Source of the DNA: Prostheceraeus crozeri
Taxonomy: Eukaryota > Platyhelminthes > Polycladida > Euryleptidae
Assembly (NCBI GenBank): GCA_907163375.1
Contig: CAJQUW010006859.1
Location: 1-64,000, forward strand
Reading direction: 5' to 3'
DNA: 64,000 nt
Position numbers and translations under genes: made by a program. Under the pieces are notes generated by a model. It was not told the origin of the DNA and made no database searches. It saw only the letters and a list, made by a program, of their open reading frames with translations. This document shows positions 13,091 to 25,144 of this stretch, one piece after another. Each line of letters starts with the position of its first letter. Position 1 is the first letter of the stretch.

Positions 13091-13455
13091 GAAGGGGCGA
13101 GCCGGACACGGGACCGCGGATAAAGGGCCGGGCACGGGACCGCGGATAAAGGGCCGGACACGGCACTGCGGATAAAGGGCCGGGCACTGTACCTCGGGTG
13201 AAGGGGCGAGCCGGACACGGGACCTCGGATAAAGGGGCGGGCCGGGCGCGGCACTGCGGATAAAGGGCCGGGCACGGGACCGCGAATAAAGGGCCGGGCA
13301 CGGGCACGGGACCTCGGGTGAAGGGGCGAGCCGGACACGGGACCGCGGATAAAGGGCCGGGCACGGGACCGCGGATAAAGGGGCGGGCCGGGCGCGGCAC
13401 TGCGGATAAAGGGCCGGGCACGGGATCTCGGGTGAAGGGGGGAGCAGGGCAGAGC
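13091..13455. repeat. GC-rich minisatellite, right block
   Basis: The block continues the array at 10315-11285 with the same unit vocabulary (GAAGGGGCGAGCCGGACACG, CGGATAAAGGGCCGGGC) and the same orientation. About 13 units are present. It ends in unique sequence near GGTTCTGAAACATCG. Confidence 0.9.
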
Positions 13456-13928
13456 ACGGTTCTGAAACATCGATTCGCAATAATTTTCTATGAATCTCTT
13501 AAATTTTATCAAGAATATCATCTGAAGCTAAAAGCAGTTATTATGAAATCATGAAACTGTGACATTTCTGATATCACTCATTATCCAACTTGAAACCTAA
13601 TTGCGCGAATCATTTAGCATTGATATCGTTGTTTTTCTCCTTCACTTGTGAACAAATTGATATTTATGCGTCGAAGATATTTTTATCCTGCTTACCTGAA
13701 CTTTCCTTCTCTCTGACTACTCCCTCCCCCTTCTTCCCACTGCTGTCGCGCTGGTGCATCCCCCATGACTGTGGCTCCGATTTGCTACAGCGCCTGACGC
13801 GCGCTGACTCATTATTCCGTCCCAGAATTTGCCCTCTCATTCTTCTGAGCACTCATGCGTCGTGATGCTGTCTTGTGATTATGTTGAGCCACGATGATCG
13901 CCAAGTTTTGCTCTCTCCTCGTCTGCAG
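13456..13928. other. Sequence preceding the first recognised exon
   Basis: Pyrimidine-rich stretches increase toward 13928, where TTTTGCTCTCTCCTCGTCTG precedes the AG. This is probably intron or 5' flanking DNA of the coiled-coil gene. I could not identify an upstream exon. Confidence 0.5.
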
Positions 13929-14098
13929 GGCCATCGGAAGAAGAAGCTCGCCAATGCGTCATCGGTATCCTCCTCAGGATTACCCGGCCGGGGAGGTGGC
14001 TATCCATCGGAGGAGTCAGACAGCCGACTGCGCAGTAGCAGAGCGGAATGTGAACAGCTTAGGATGAAAGTGAAGTCAACGAGAGACGAATGTACAAG
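13929..14098 (+). CDS. Coiled-coil protein gene, exon a
   Basis: This exon follows an excellent acceptor (pyrimidine tract, then CTGCAG at 13923-13928) and ends at a donor AAG|GTGAGT. It carries 56 codons plus two bases. The peptide begins with a basic patch (GHRKKKLAN), runs through a Ser/Gly-rich stretch (SSVSSSGLPGRGGG), then becomes charged and helical (RAECEQLRMKVKSTRDECTR). The two leftover bases (AG) complete an Arg codon with the G that starts the exon at 44763, so the phases agree across a 30.7-kb intron. The frame is also open upstream of the acceptor, so an initiation within this exon is not excluded. The splice signal argues for an earlier exon. I do not recognise the family; a cytoskeletal or scaffold role is only a guess from the composition. 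Confidence 0.75.
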
Positions 14099-14488
14099 GT
14101 GAGTGACGAAATTAATTACTCAGGTAACTTGTCAAGTTAGCTGTGAGGCTTTTCTGTCTGAGCGTCTCAAGCCGATGTATTCTCGTTGATCATTTCTTCC
14201 TTCATTAGCACGAGAGAATGAATGTACACATCTCACTCTCTTCATCTGTGTGATCTTCCTTCAGATTTGTGTAGGAGTTGCTTTCGTTTCGTGGGTGATA
14301 CTGCACTCATCGCGTCAACGAGAAGTGCGGAATTCGACTTGGTGATCCTACGTAGTACCACAGGCTTCTTCGTAGCACTCAGAAGTCCTTCGTGGCATTT
14401 TTTAATTTATTCCGCTCCACTCATTGCGCAAAGTTATGACATTGAAGAACTAGGTGTGGGACAGCTTTCATACACTGGACTTTGTCAA

Positions 14489-14741
14489 CAGGGCTGGGAC
14501 CGCATAATTTCTTTGTAACCGGGTAACCGATTATATTTTTAACCGGTTATAATCGTTTAAATGAGGATTCCCGGTATTTATTTAGTTGTCAAAGTTTATC
14601 GACAATATTTCATTCATTATCACAGTTATTCATTCGCAATTATCGACAATATTTCATTATACAACATAAATCTAATCAAAAGTCGTAACCGATTTTAACC
14701 GGTTAAGAGAAAGTGTAACCGGTTATCCGATCCCAGCCCTG
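14489..14741. mobile_element. hAT-type MITE (CAGGGCTGGGA ends)
   Basis: The 253-bp element has terminal inverted repeats: CAGGGCTGGGACCG at the left, and the reverse complement of the right end reads CAGGGCTGGGATCGGATAA. The inside is rich in TAACCGGTTA words near both ends. CAGGG termini and an 8-bp duplication are typical of hAT transposons. The flanks (TTTGTCAA and ACTGTCAC) share TGTCA, consistent with a degraded 8-bp duplication. No transposase is encoded, so it is non-autonomous. Confidence 0.75.
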
Positions 14742-14970
14742 ACTGTCACCAATTAAGAATTGGTAACTTCTAGCGATAGAGATGATCGCTTTCAGATGGC
14801 CGACTGGAACCATGGACCCTCTGCATCCATGTGTGCATCCATATTGTCATGCAGTCCGAAATAGTCCTCGCCGGTCTTCAAAAGCTCTTGCTTTATGGTA
14901 GTTTTTGGCTGTCTGCTTTGCTTTCAATTGTCGAACATATTCAATTCGAACGCTAATTAAAGTTATTAGT

Positions 14971-15172
14971 AGTCCGTGGCACAGTGGTTGCGTACTTGGA
15001 CTAGCGATCTCATGGTCCAGAGGTCGAACCCGGAAAGTGTCACTGGAAGTCGGCAGGAAGGGCATCCGGACTACAAAGCACCACAACGCTCCAAACAAAG
15101 TCTGACTTCTGTCAGCACCGTCCAAGGCCCCAGTAGGGGTAAAAAGTGACGTAAAATCCATAAAAAAAAAAA
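14971..15172 (+). mobile_element. tRNA-derived SINE, copy 1
   Basis: The head contains an A-box-like TGGCACAGTGG and a B-box-like GGTCGAACCC. The body shared by the family follows (GTCGGCAGGAAGGGCATCCG, then GTCAGCACCGTCCAAG, then GTGACGTAAA), with a terminal A run. AGTAGTCC before the head and AGTAGTCCT after the A run may be the target duplication. The copy is nearly full length. Confidence 0.85.
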
Positions 15173-16921
15173 GTAGTCCTACTTGGCCTACTTTTTCAGA
15201 ACAATTTCCTTAGTGATCCCATATCCTTCGTAATTCTTGTATTTGCCTCCTTTCATTGCTTAGTTTTCCTTAATACCTCGTTGTTGATTCACATAGTCTC
15301 ACTGTTTTTCATTGTCCATAAGAGGTACTTTATATTTCTGCACAATTCCAGTCCTAAGAAGCACTAAATACTCGCTCATGGATCTCAAAGGGCCTTAGTT
15401 CATTATGTGTTATTTTACTTGTTTTTCGTAGTTTCCAAGAGTTGTATATGCTTCTCAGCAATGTATAACAGTCTCATTTGTCTTGATAGCCTTCTTTGGA
15501 AATGATTGGCATTTTGGTGAATCAAAAATGCATGTCTCCAACAGAAACTTTGCTAATTTCTCGGCTTTTGCCAATTGTTCCTTCCATGAAACAATAAAAA
15601 AAGCAAAACACCGCCGGAATACTGACATTCCGCATTTATCGCTGAATAAACAAGATTCTGCCAAGTACCGCTAGCGGCGGAGTCTCCTTGTATTTGGCAT
15701 TAATCTTACATTCTTTTTGTAGTCCTTGACAACCAGATCTAGATGCTTCTGTATTGCATACAGGAGTCAGGAGTAAGAAGAGAAATCGCTGTCAATATCT
15801 TTTATCGTTCTGTATTATTTAGTTTTATCCGTACTTGTATTTCATGACATTAAGGTGCGCTGTTCTTTATGTCTCCATCACTCTACACTTGATTCGTGGA
15901 TATAATAATCTGTTGAGCGCAGTGTTTCGTGCCTGTGATTAATTTTTACCGTCATATGATTCATTCTTGTGCCTTCACCTGCTTGTAAGTGTATTATTGG
16001 TAGGAATATTTACACGTCTACTTCCTGATATGCCTTCTCCATCTGTTTTTTGTGCAATGTACTATCTGGCTGCAATATAAAGTATGTAGATCCCTTTTTT
16101 AATCACTTTCCATTCAACAAAGTTCAGTTGGCGTCAATTCTACATTGACAATAGACTTCCAGGGTTCCATAATTCTTTTTAAATTGTGTGTGCCATTTTT
16201 AAATGTACCCTGAGTTATTTTTACCTCAATGACGGCATCTAGAATTTCTCTGCTTAATGTCATGAGCAGGCAGTATTTGTTAGCCTCTCGGTTGATCCAG
16301 GACATTGCCTCCATGACCAACTCTGCCTACGTCCGAATGTGGCTGTGCGATCTAGTAAAGCTGCTAATACTATATTTAGAGTGACGTCCAGGGACTGTTG
16401 GCAGGGTGTGGGTTAAGTTTAGCATTGAAGGTTTGATCTTCTGAAGTGGGAGCAACTTATCTGAGACCAATGAATTGCTACAGAAATGATGGCGTTGCCT
16501 CAAGGACCATATTTGTTCGGGCCAAAATGTTTACTGCAGTTAGAAATTAGTGAATTCCAACGTAGACTTACTATTTGGTATCCCGATATTACGGAACTTC
16601 ACCAATGATCGACATTTTGGTCTACTGCTTTCGACAGACGTCCCACCACTCATGAATACGACCTCATACAGATGACATTTGACTAAAGGAGCCTCACTTG
16701 GGCATTATTTGTTCATTACAGTTTTGTCATGATTCTTGACTGTAACTTCCTCGGATTTGTGCGATTTTCATTCACATAGGAAATATGCTCATGTATCTCA
16801 ATACATAATTTAGTAGATACCACAGCGAAAATCACCAATATTCTATGAAGTCTATATATTGTATTATCACTACTGCAATATGAAGCTGGCACTTGAGGAC
16901 ATCTTTGGTCTCACATCTTTA
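15173..16921. other. Intron sequence, no feature seen
   Basis: AT-rich sequence inside the 30.7-kb intron between exons a and b. Short open frames occur on both strands but lack motifs or paired splice sites. Confidence 0.5.
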
Positions 16922-17104
16922 GCAGTGTGGCACAGTGCTTGGCCTGGCGATCCTTCGGTCCAGACGTCAAGCACCGAAGGTTTCATTGGAAGTCTTCAGG
17001 AAGAGCACCTGGCCTAAAACATCACAACGCTCCAGAAATGTCTGATAATGTCAGCACCGTCCAAGCCTACAGTAAGTGGGGTAGTGACGTTAAACCATCA
17101 TCTT
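16922..17104 (+). mobile_element. tRNA-derived SINE, copy 2
   Basis: A diverged copy. The A-box region is shortened (GTGGCACAGTGCTTGGCC, missing the GTTAA segment), and the B box is mutated to GGTCCAGACGTCAAGC. The tail GTCAGCACCGTCCAAGCC and GGGTAGTGACGTTAAACCAT are well preserved. Confidence 0.8.
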
Positions 17105-17995
17105 TTATTTACTCAAACCCATTTTTGTTGCGAAGATGGGAGGTACATGCGAATAAGATGTAGCAAGATCCAACAGATTCATTGCAACTTCATTGTTTGA
17201 TGACTGCTGTTCTGTGTCATCAGGGTTCACTGTGAAGTGCATGTCGCTGCACATTGTCTCTCGCATTCATCTCATTCTTCGACGAAGATAATCTGATCAC
17301 CACTATTGTTTTGAGCATCTGTTGGATGGCTTTGATAAACGACCTGTTTGGATCAGTTGTCACATGAAAACGTCTTGAGACAATGTTGAGAGAATGTCAG
17401 ATTGCATTGGGACGGTTAAGCGGCACTGAACACAACTCAAAAGAAGTATTTTGAAAGAAGGGTGTAAATTACACAGTCTGCTACTGTGTCAGCTATATAC
17501 CGTGCACCATTCAACCAAAGAAATGCACCACAAGTTTTGTGAGACGTGATGATTAGCCCATTTTATAACTGGGATTCACTGTTTACAGCACGAAACCGGC
17601 AGCATTATATACAAACCGGTTGTGAGCATTGTTTTTTGCGATTATTCATGCAATAATTACATAGATGCTTTTGTGGATGAATTAACCTGTTGATCACAAC
17701 TTCAGATGCACTGTGCCAATGGTGTGCAAGTAATTTGAATTGATTAAGACTCTTAATCAATAAGAAATTCACAAAATCTTTGATTTTCAAAAAGTACTTT
17801 TAGTAAAGGTCAATATAGGCCTATCCATAAGCCAAATCTGATGTAATTTGCATTGGGTACTTGAAATGCGTAGAAAACAAATGTCAATAAATTAAAGTCG
17901 CAGCCATTGTAGTCTGGGGCAATATCAAAGAAATGCTCAAAGAGTTCCAGTATCTCCCCGCGGGTAAAATAAAGTTGACCGCATGAATTCTGTTG

Positions 17996-18268
17996 CCTTC
18001 ATACGCAGCTCTCCCTGTTTAGGCCTTCATGCGCAGCTGTCCCTGTTTAGGCCTTCATACGCAGCTCTCTCTGTTTAGGCCTTCATACGCAGCTGTCCCT
18101 GTCTAGGCCTTCATACGCAGCTCTCCCTGTTTAGGCCTTCATGCGCAGCTGTCCCTGTTTAGGCCTTCATACGCAGCTCTCTCTGTTTAGGCCTTCATAC
18201 GCAGCTGTCCCTGTCTAGGCCTTCATACGCAGCTCTCTCTGTTTAGATCTTCATACGCAGCTGTCCCG
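17996..18268. repeat. 28-bp minisatellite, about 9-10 units
   Basis: Units begin TTCATACGCAGCTCTCCC and end TGTTTAGGCC. Positions within the unit alternate (CTCTCC, TGTCCC, CTCTCT), giving a two- to four-unit higher-order pattern. There are no spacers, so it is not CRISPR-like. It is bounded by unique DNA. Confidence 0.9.
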
Positions 18269-19221
18269 GTGCTGTTCTCGCGGACATCGGTTTCTAATTT
18301 CTCATTCCTAACACAATCTGTAACATGTTTCAATTTCATTTGATCAATGGAAGCTGACGCAACACTTCAAAGATGTTTGAACGCAATATTCGGATGAATC
18401 TGTCGTGTATGTTCGTTCTCATCTTCTGAGTGCTCGTGAGCGGTTTGTGACAAAGATTCATCGATCTCTCACGCTGCAAGTACACGCACTGTAAGGCTTA
18501 CATTGTAATTAATTGACTTGGCAATGCACATTGACGACAAAAGGTCGCTGACTTAGTCATCATTCTTTGAAATCTCAGAAATCAAAGGTCTTATACATTG
18601 TGAATGAAAAAGTTTCCATCATCTCCAGGGAATCAGTTGACGAACTTGTGAGTGACTCACAGCGGACAATTGGCGCCGTTAGGGATCTGTCCGTGACGAG
18701 AAGCGTGTCTGAGACAGTTGCACGCCACAACACGAACGCATGTGTTGCCTAGATGCCGATATTCCCCGACAAAATACTACTCTACTCCCTGAGGAGTTTT
18801 AGAGGAATGTTGTTGGCGTCGGAGGTGGAGTAACCAGCAAGTGAATGAATAGAGTCGGAGGGAAAACAAAATGATGCACGCAGACATCGATGAGAAATGT
18901 TGGAAATGTGTTCATCCAGACGCTGCTGATCGAGAGGGGTCTGAAATCCGGGTTCATCTCAAGACACTGAACCCGAGCAGTTCGGATTTCCCTGTCGTGG
19001 GAGCTTCAGCAAGTAAACCGAACTTCTTTCAATTCGTCACTGGATTGTTCTTGAGGAATTGACCTGACGCTGTTAGAAGAGTGAGGCTGGATACAAGTTC
19101 TCACGACATTTCTCAGATTGGCTGGATCTTGAGGTAATTATCTGAAGTCCTTCTGATACTTCCCCATGTTCGATGTTAGTCCTTCCGATGTTTCTTAGAT
19201 CGAATTGGCCCAGTGGCGAGT
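18269..19221. other. Intron sequence, no supported gene
   Basis: Mostly unique sequence. Near 19176-19200 there is one diverged half-unit of the 47-bp satellite (AGTCCTTCCGATGTTTCTTAG) directly before the SINE. This suggests where the satellite seed lay. Confidence 0.5.
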
Positions 19222-19418
19222 GTTCTCAGTGGCACAGTGGTTAAGTGTTTGGCCTAGCGATCTTATGGTCCAGAGGTCGAGGCCCGAAGGTGTCATTGGA
19301 AGTCATCAGGAAGGGCATCTGGACTATAAGATCACAGCGCTCCAGAAAAGTCTGACTAATGTCAGCACCGTCAAAACCCACAATATGGGAGAGTAGCGAC
19401 GTTAAACCATCATTTTTT
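19222..19418 (+). mobile_element. tRNA-derived SINE, copy 3 (satellite-associated)
   Basis: The copy has CAGTGGCACAGTGGTTAAGT in the A-box region, GGTCGAGGCCC at the B box, and the family tail ending GACGTTAAACCATCATTTTT. Its left flank (CTTAGATCGAATTGGCCCAG) is also present before copy 4. The two copies, with that flank, are therefore products of a local duplication rather than independent insertions. Confidence 0.85.
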
Positions 19419-21870
19419 AGAGGATGATACTGAGGTAGCGGCCCCGAGTCCTTCCGACGTTTCTTAGAGGATGATACTGAGGTAGCGGCCCCGAGTCCTT
19501 CCGACATTTCTTAGAGGATGATACTGAGGTAGCGGCCCCGAGTCCTTCCGACGTTTCTTAGAGGATGATACTGAGGTAGCGGCCCCGAGTCCTTCCGACG
19601 TTTCTTAGAGGATGATACTGAGGCAGGGACCCTGAGTCCTTCCGACGTTTCTTAGAGGATGATACTGAGGCAGGGACCCCGAGTCCTTCCGACGTTTCTT
19701 ACAGGATGATACTGAGGTAGCGGCACCGAGTCCTTCCGACGTTTCTTAGAGGATGATACTGAGGTAGGGACCCTGAGTCCTTCCGACGTTTCGTAGAGGA
19801 TGATACTGAGGCAGGGACCCCGAGTCCTTCCGACGTTTCTTACAGGATGATACTGAGGTAGCGGCCCCGAGTCCTTCCGACGTTTCTTAGAGGATGATAC
19901 TGAGGCAGGGACCCCGAGTCCTTCCGACGTTTCTTAGAGGATGATACTGAGGCAGGGACCCTGAGTCCTTCCGACGTTTCTTAGAGGATGATACTGAGGT
20001 AGCGGCCCCGAGTCCTTCCGACGTTTCGTAGAGGATGATACTGAGGTAGCGGCCCCGAGTCCTTCCGACGTTTCTTACAGGATGATACTGAGGTAGCGGC
20101 ACCGAGTCCTTCCGACGTTTCTTAGAGGATGATACTGAGGCAGGGACCCTGAGTCCTTCCGACGTTTCTTAGAGGATGATAATGAGGCAGGGACCCTGAG
20201 TCCTTCCGACGTTTCTTAGAGGATGATACTGAGGTAGCGGCACTGAGTCCTTCCGACGTTTCGTAGAGGATGATACTGAGGTAGCGGCCCCGAGTCCTTC
20301 CGACGTTTCTTAGAGGATGATACTGAGGTAGCGGCCCCGAGTCCTTCCGACGTTTCTTAGAGGATGATACTGAGGTAGCGGCCCCGAGTCCTTCCGACGT
20401 TCGTTTCGTAGAGGATGATACTGAGGTAGCGGCCCCGAGTCCTTCAGACGTTTCTTAGAGAATGATACTGAGGCATGGACCCCGAGTCCTTCCGACGTTT
20501 CTTAGACGATGATACTGAGGCAGGGACCGCGAGTCCTTCCGACGTTTCTTAGAGGATGATACTGAGGCAGGGACCCCGAGTCCTTCTGACGTTTCTTAGA
20601 CGATGATACTGAGGTAGTGACCCGAGTCCATCCGACGTTTCTTAGACGATGATACTGAGGCAGGGACCGCGAATCCTTCCGACGTTTCTTAGAGGATGAT
20701 ACTGAGGTAGCGGCCCCGAGTCCTTCCGACGTTCGTTTCGTAGAGGATGATACTGAGGTAGCGGCCCCGAGTCCTTCCGACGTTCGTTTCGTAGAGGATG
20801 ATACTGAGGTAGCGGCCCCGAGTCCTTCCGACGTTTCTTAGAGGATGATACTGAGGCAGGGACCCCGAGTCTTTCAGACGTTTCTTAGAGGATGATACTG
20901 AGGCAGGGACCCCGAGTCCTTCCGACGTTTCTTAGAGGATGATACTGAGGCAGGGACCCCGAGTCCTTCCGACGTTTCTTAGAGGATGATACTGAGGTAG
21001 CGGCCCCGAGTCCTTCCGACGTTTCTTAGAGGATGATACTGAGGCAGGGACCCCGAGTCCTTCCGACGTTTCTTAGAGGATGATACTGAGGCAGGGACCC
21101 CGAGTCCTTCCGACGTTTCTTAGAGGATGATACTGAGGCAGGGACCCCGAGTCCTTCCGACGTTTCTTAGAGGATGATACTGAGGTAGCGGCCCGAGTCC
21201 TTCCGACGTTTCTTAGAGGATGATACTGAGGCAGGGACCCCGAGTCCTTCCGACGTTTCTTAGAGGATGATACTGAGGCAGGGACCCCGAGTCCTTCCGA
21301 CGTTTCTTAGAGGATGATACTGAGGCAGGGACCCCGAGTCCTTCCGACGTTTCTTAGACGATGATACTGAGGCAGGGAACCCGAGTCCTTCCGACGTTTC
21401 TTACAGGATGATACTGAGGTAGCGACCCCGAGTCCTTCCGACGTTTCTTAGAGGATGATACTGAGGTAGCGGCCCCGAGTCCTTCCGACGTTTCTTAGAG
21501 GATGATACTGAAGCAGGGACCCGAGTCCTTCCGACGTTTCTTAGAGAATGATACTGAGGCAGGGACCCCGAGTCCTTCCGACGTTTCTTAGAGGATGATA
21601 CTGAGGTAGCGGCTCCGAGTCCTTCAGACGTTTCTTAGAGAATGATACTGAGGCAGGGACCCCGAGTCCTTCCGACGTTTCTTAGACGATGATACTGAGG
21701 CAGGGACCGCGAGTCCTTCCGACGTTTCTTAGAGGATGATACTGAGGTAGTGACCCGAGTCCATCCGACGTTTCTTAAAGGATGATACTGAGGTAGCGAC
21801 CCCGAGTCCTTCCGACGTTTCTTAGAGGATGATACTGAGGCAGGACCGCGAGTCCTTCCGATGTTTCTTA
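19417..21870. repeat. 47-bp satellite, main block (about 52 units)
   Basis: Units start TTAGAGGATGATACTGAGG and end GAGTCCTTCCGACGTTTC. Two common middle variants, TAGCGGCCC and CAGGGACCC, are interspersed. A few units carry an extra four bases (ACGTTCGTTTCGTAG), and some read TTACAGG or TTAGACG. The open frames on the minus strand are repeat artefacts. Confidence 0.95.
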
Positions 21871-21893
21871 GATCGGATTGGCCCAGTGGCGAG

Positions 21894-22090
21894 TGTTCTC
21901 AGTGGCACAGTGGTTAAGTGTTTGGCTTAGCGATCTTATGGTCCAGAGGTCGAGGCCCGAAGGTGTCATTGGAAGTCATCAGGACGGGCATCTGGACTAT
22001 AAGATCACAGCGCTCCAGAAAAGTTTGACTAATGTCAGCACCGTCCAAGCCCACAATATGGGGGAGTAGCGACGTTAAACCATCATTTTT
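21894..22090 (+). mobile_element. tRNA-derived SINE, copy 4 (inside satellite)
   Basis: This copy differs from copy 3 at only a handful of positions over about 200 bp and shares its left flank (GATTGGCCCAGTGGCGAGTG). Satellite units abut it on both sides, so it was carried along when the array was duplicated. Confidence 0.85.
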
Positions 22091-22590
22091 TAGAGGATGA
22101 TACTGAGGTAGCGGCCCCGAGTCCTTCCGACGTTTCGTAGAGGATGATACTGAGGTAGCGGCCCCGAGTCCTTCCGACGTTTCTTAGAGGATGATACTGA
22201 GGTAGCGGCACCGAGTCCTTCCGACGTTTCTTAGAGGATGATACTGAGGTAGCGGCCCCGAGTCCTTCCGACGTTTCGTAGAGGATGATACTGAGGTAGC
22301 GGCCCCGAGTCCTTCCGACGTTTCTTACAGGATGATACTGAGGTAGCGGCCCGAGTCCTTCCGACGTTTCTTAGAGGATGATACTGAGGTAGCGGCCCCG
22401 AGTCCTTCCGACGTTTCTTAGAGGATGATACTGAGGCAGGGACCCCGAGTCCTTCCGACGTTTCTTAGAGGATGATACTGAGGCAGGGACCCCGAGTCCT
22501 TCCGACGTTTCTTAGAGGATGATACTGAGGTAGCGGCCCTGAGTCCTTCCGACGTTTCTTAGAGGATGATACTGAGGTAGGGACCGCGGT
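22089..22590. repeat. 47-bp satellite, right block (about 10-11 units)
   Basis: Same unit and orientation as the main block, mostly the TAGCGGCCC variant. It ends in unique DNA after GGTAGGGACCGCGG. Confidence 0.95.
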
Positions 22591-23420
22591 ATCATAATGG
22601 CCAGGATTGCCATAATGTGAACATAAATACGAGAGAGTGCAGATTTGCCCACCATGTAGATCAGTGCATCACATTGTCGATATGAAATGAATCAAATGAT
22701 AAATGCATTACTTCACACTACATGAGTCTTATTTTTTTTTTATCCATTTCCATTTGCTGCAACAAACTGTACTCATGCAGCTACCTAGCATGTTATCCAG
22801 GCAATAGCTAAGCTTATTTAACAATTCAGTACCTGCGCCTATTGGACAACTTTTTATAGAAAACGACTGTTGCTTTCTTTGAAGTAAACTGGAACCCATA
22901 GCAAGTTAGCTATTTGAATCACTCGATGCTGGAGAGCATATTTACTGGCATCTGTCGAGTTGTGCTAATGAGTCCGCCGGTCATCAGCTTGATCAATATC
23001 GGCACTTTCCTTTGGTGCCCGTCGGTGCTCCGTGGAATAAACAAAATGAAAGAATTCTCAGTCATCTGTTCGTGAGTGAAGTGATACAATATTAAATGCT
23101 CGGATAGATCAAACAGTTCGATGCCTGTTTGACGTTCACAAGTTCGAGTGGACATCTTGCGGTCTGATGAATTAAACTGGATGCAGAGGTTGATCTGCAC
23201 TTCATGTCATGAAGATCAAAATAACGGACCAGAATGAGTTTGAAGGAGGACGGCGGGACGTATGTGAAAAGATTGTCAAATTATTCACAGCAGTGATCAA
23301 AATGATGACGCCACCTGACAATCCCGAAACTGAATGACAAAGAAAGATATCTGTATGCGTCATGAAATACGACTTGTTGATTTCTAAATTGCATTCGACT
23401 AGTAAGTGTGATAGTCGTCT
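22591..23420. other. Intron sequence, no supported gene
   Basis: AT-rich. A 93-codon minus-strand open frame at 22919-23200 has mixed composition, but no motif that I recognise and no splice context. I do not annotate it as a gene. Confidence 0.45.
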
Positions 23421-23923
23421 CACAGAATTAGATTGTTTAAGCGTGTCAGTTTGCTAGAAGTGCAAACTGATGCAGGAACTTATTAAGTGGGCAAGAAATT
23501 ATTCTTAATACCTTACAGAGATAGGAAAAATAGTCGTGCGTCGCTTGCGGGTTGCTTTGAATTCCTTCAAAATGCTCCGATCGCCACGATTTCTTCCGAT
23601 TCGAAGAATTCAGATCATTGTGCAAAAGTTTTCTCGATGATGCTGGCCCTTCCGATTATTATCAAAAAATAGCAGGCGCACGAAAAAACGTTCTCAAACT
23701 TCTCTGTAGACCTTGACATCGACTGTGTCTCTTTGCTGTGTGATCCGGTTGATAACAGTCACTGAAACTTCGCACAATTTGGCGTGTTTAATGTTGAACT
23801 GGATGCTCATTGTTCGATTGCTATGGTATTATGTCAGCAGATTGTCCCATTTCATGAACGTTACATGTTCCGATGCTTCCTTTCTAGTCAAACTGAAGAA
23901 GAGACGACCTGTCTAATTCTGTG
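23421..23923 (+). mobile_element. Family A DNA transposon, copy A1
   Basis: The ends are inverted repeats: it starts CACAGAATTAGAT, and the reverse complement of its right end starts CACAGAATTAGAC. The interior, such as ACCTTACAGAGATAGGAAAAA and GATTCGAAGAATTCAGATCA, is shared with copies A2-A4. The right half is diverged or rearranged relative to A3. No transposase is visible. An 8-bp duplication is not apparent here. Confidence 0.75.
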
Positions 23924-24917
23924 GTCCTATCGCTGCTTTTCAGGCTGGATCTTGAGACAGTGATCTCTTTTCCTGTCCTTGTTTCTTAGAATCATCTTTG
24001 GTAATTGACCTAGAGAGTATTTTCCATGTTTCTCAAATTTTATCATGAGCCTGTTATCTGCAGTAGTACATCAGACGAACATCTTTCTGGTTATCTTATT
24101 TATCTAATTCTGCCTCGAGTCTTATTTCTTTCAATAATTTTCATCATAAGTGCTCAGACGAACTAATAAATGTCATTATGGTCTATATTTAATAATTCAA
24201 TATATTTTTCATCATCCGACTTGCATTTCGGTGTCTCCATGAGATCATTGCGTCGGATGAGGTGGTTGAAGAGAAAGGACAAATGAAGACAATTCAGGAA
24301 GCAGACGATACGCTTGCTGATTCATGCTCCTACCCTGGAACTCAACCTACCTCGGTATTTATGTCACTTTCTCCCCACTCTTTCCTCAATGTCATTCTCA
24401 CTGCAGACGTTATATAACTTGAACGAGAATCTCTTCCATTTTGCCATTCCCACGACACACGAGTCAAACCAATTACGGTATTTACGTCCTTGAAATGTCC
24501 TCGTTATCGATGCCTACAAAATGGTGTCAGATATCTTAATATCATCGCTGCAGAGAAACTGAGCGTTAGATAGAGAAATGGAAACCGTTTATCGCTGCAC
24601 CAATTACAGGAATTACCAATTTGTATCCATTTATGACTGACAGTCTTCAATATCGTTGTTTGCGATGATGAATTGGACTAATTCGGTCAATATTAGGCAA
24701 CAAAAAATCACAAAGATTATCAAAATGGACAATTTTTTCTAGGGTTCGTTTCATATATTCAATATCTATGACCAATCAATCAATCGGCTACTACTACAAT
24801 GGATCCAAGCAAAATTTTTCACTACGTCTGAAGTATGGAAATTTCTAATTACCAAAATGTCATGTATTGACGAAGGTCTATTGTATTATTTTATCATGAA
24901 GATTTCATCAAGAAGTT
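23924..24917. other. Intron sequence, no feature seen
   Basis: AT-rich sequence between family A copy A1 and a SINE. No repeats or motifs recognised. Confidence 0.5.
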
Positions 24918-25112
24918 AGTAGTCTCCGTGGCACAGTGGTTAAGTGCTTGGCCTAGCGATCTTTCGGTGCAGAGGTCGAGTCCCGAAAGTGTCATTGGAA
25001 GTCGGCAGGAAGGGCATCCCGACTAAAAGTACTACAACGCTCCAATTTGAAATCTGACCATGTCAGCACCGTCCAAGCTCCCAGTATGAGAGGAGTAACC
25101 TTAAAGCTTCAA
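24918..25112 (+). mobile_element. tRNA-derived SINE, copy 5
   Basis: One of the best-preserved heads: AGTCTCCGTGGCACAGTGG, then GGCCTAGCGATCTTTCGG, then the B box GGTCGAGTCCC. The tail reads GTCAGCACCGTCCAAGCTCC and ends near CCTTAAAGCTTC. It lies directly beside the 3' end of a LINE on the opposite strand. Confidence 0.88.
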
Positions 25113-25144
25113 TATCAGAATCTCATTGTCATTGTCTCGATGTC

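Noticed and set aside
14222..14518. Peptide FVGDTALIAST resembling the reverse transcriptase YADD box
   Set aside because: Only one short match. The second catalytic Asp position is Gly, and no neighbouring RT motifs were found in any frame.
17996..18268. 28-bp repeats as a CRISPR array
   Set aside because: Units are directly adjacent with no spacers, and the setting is an animal-like intron.
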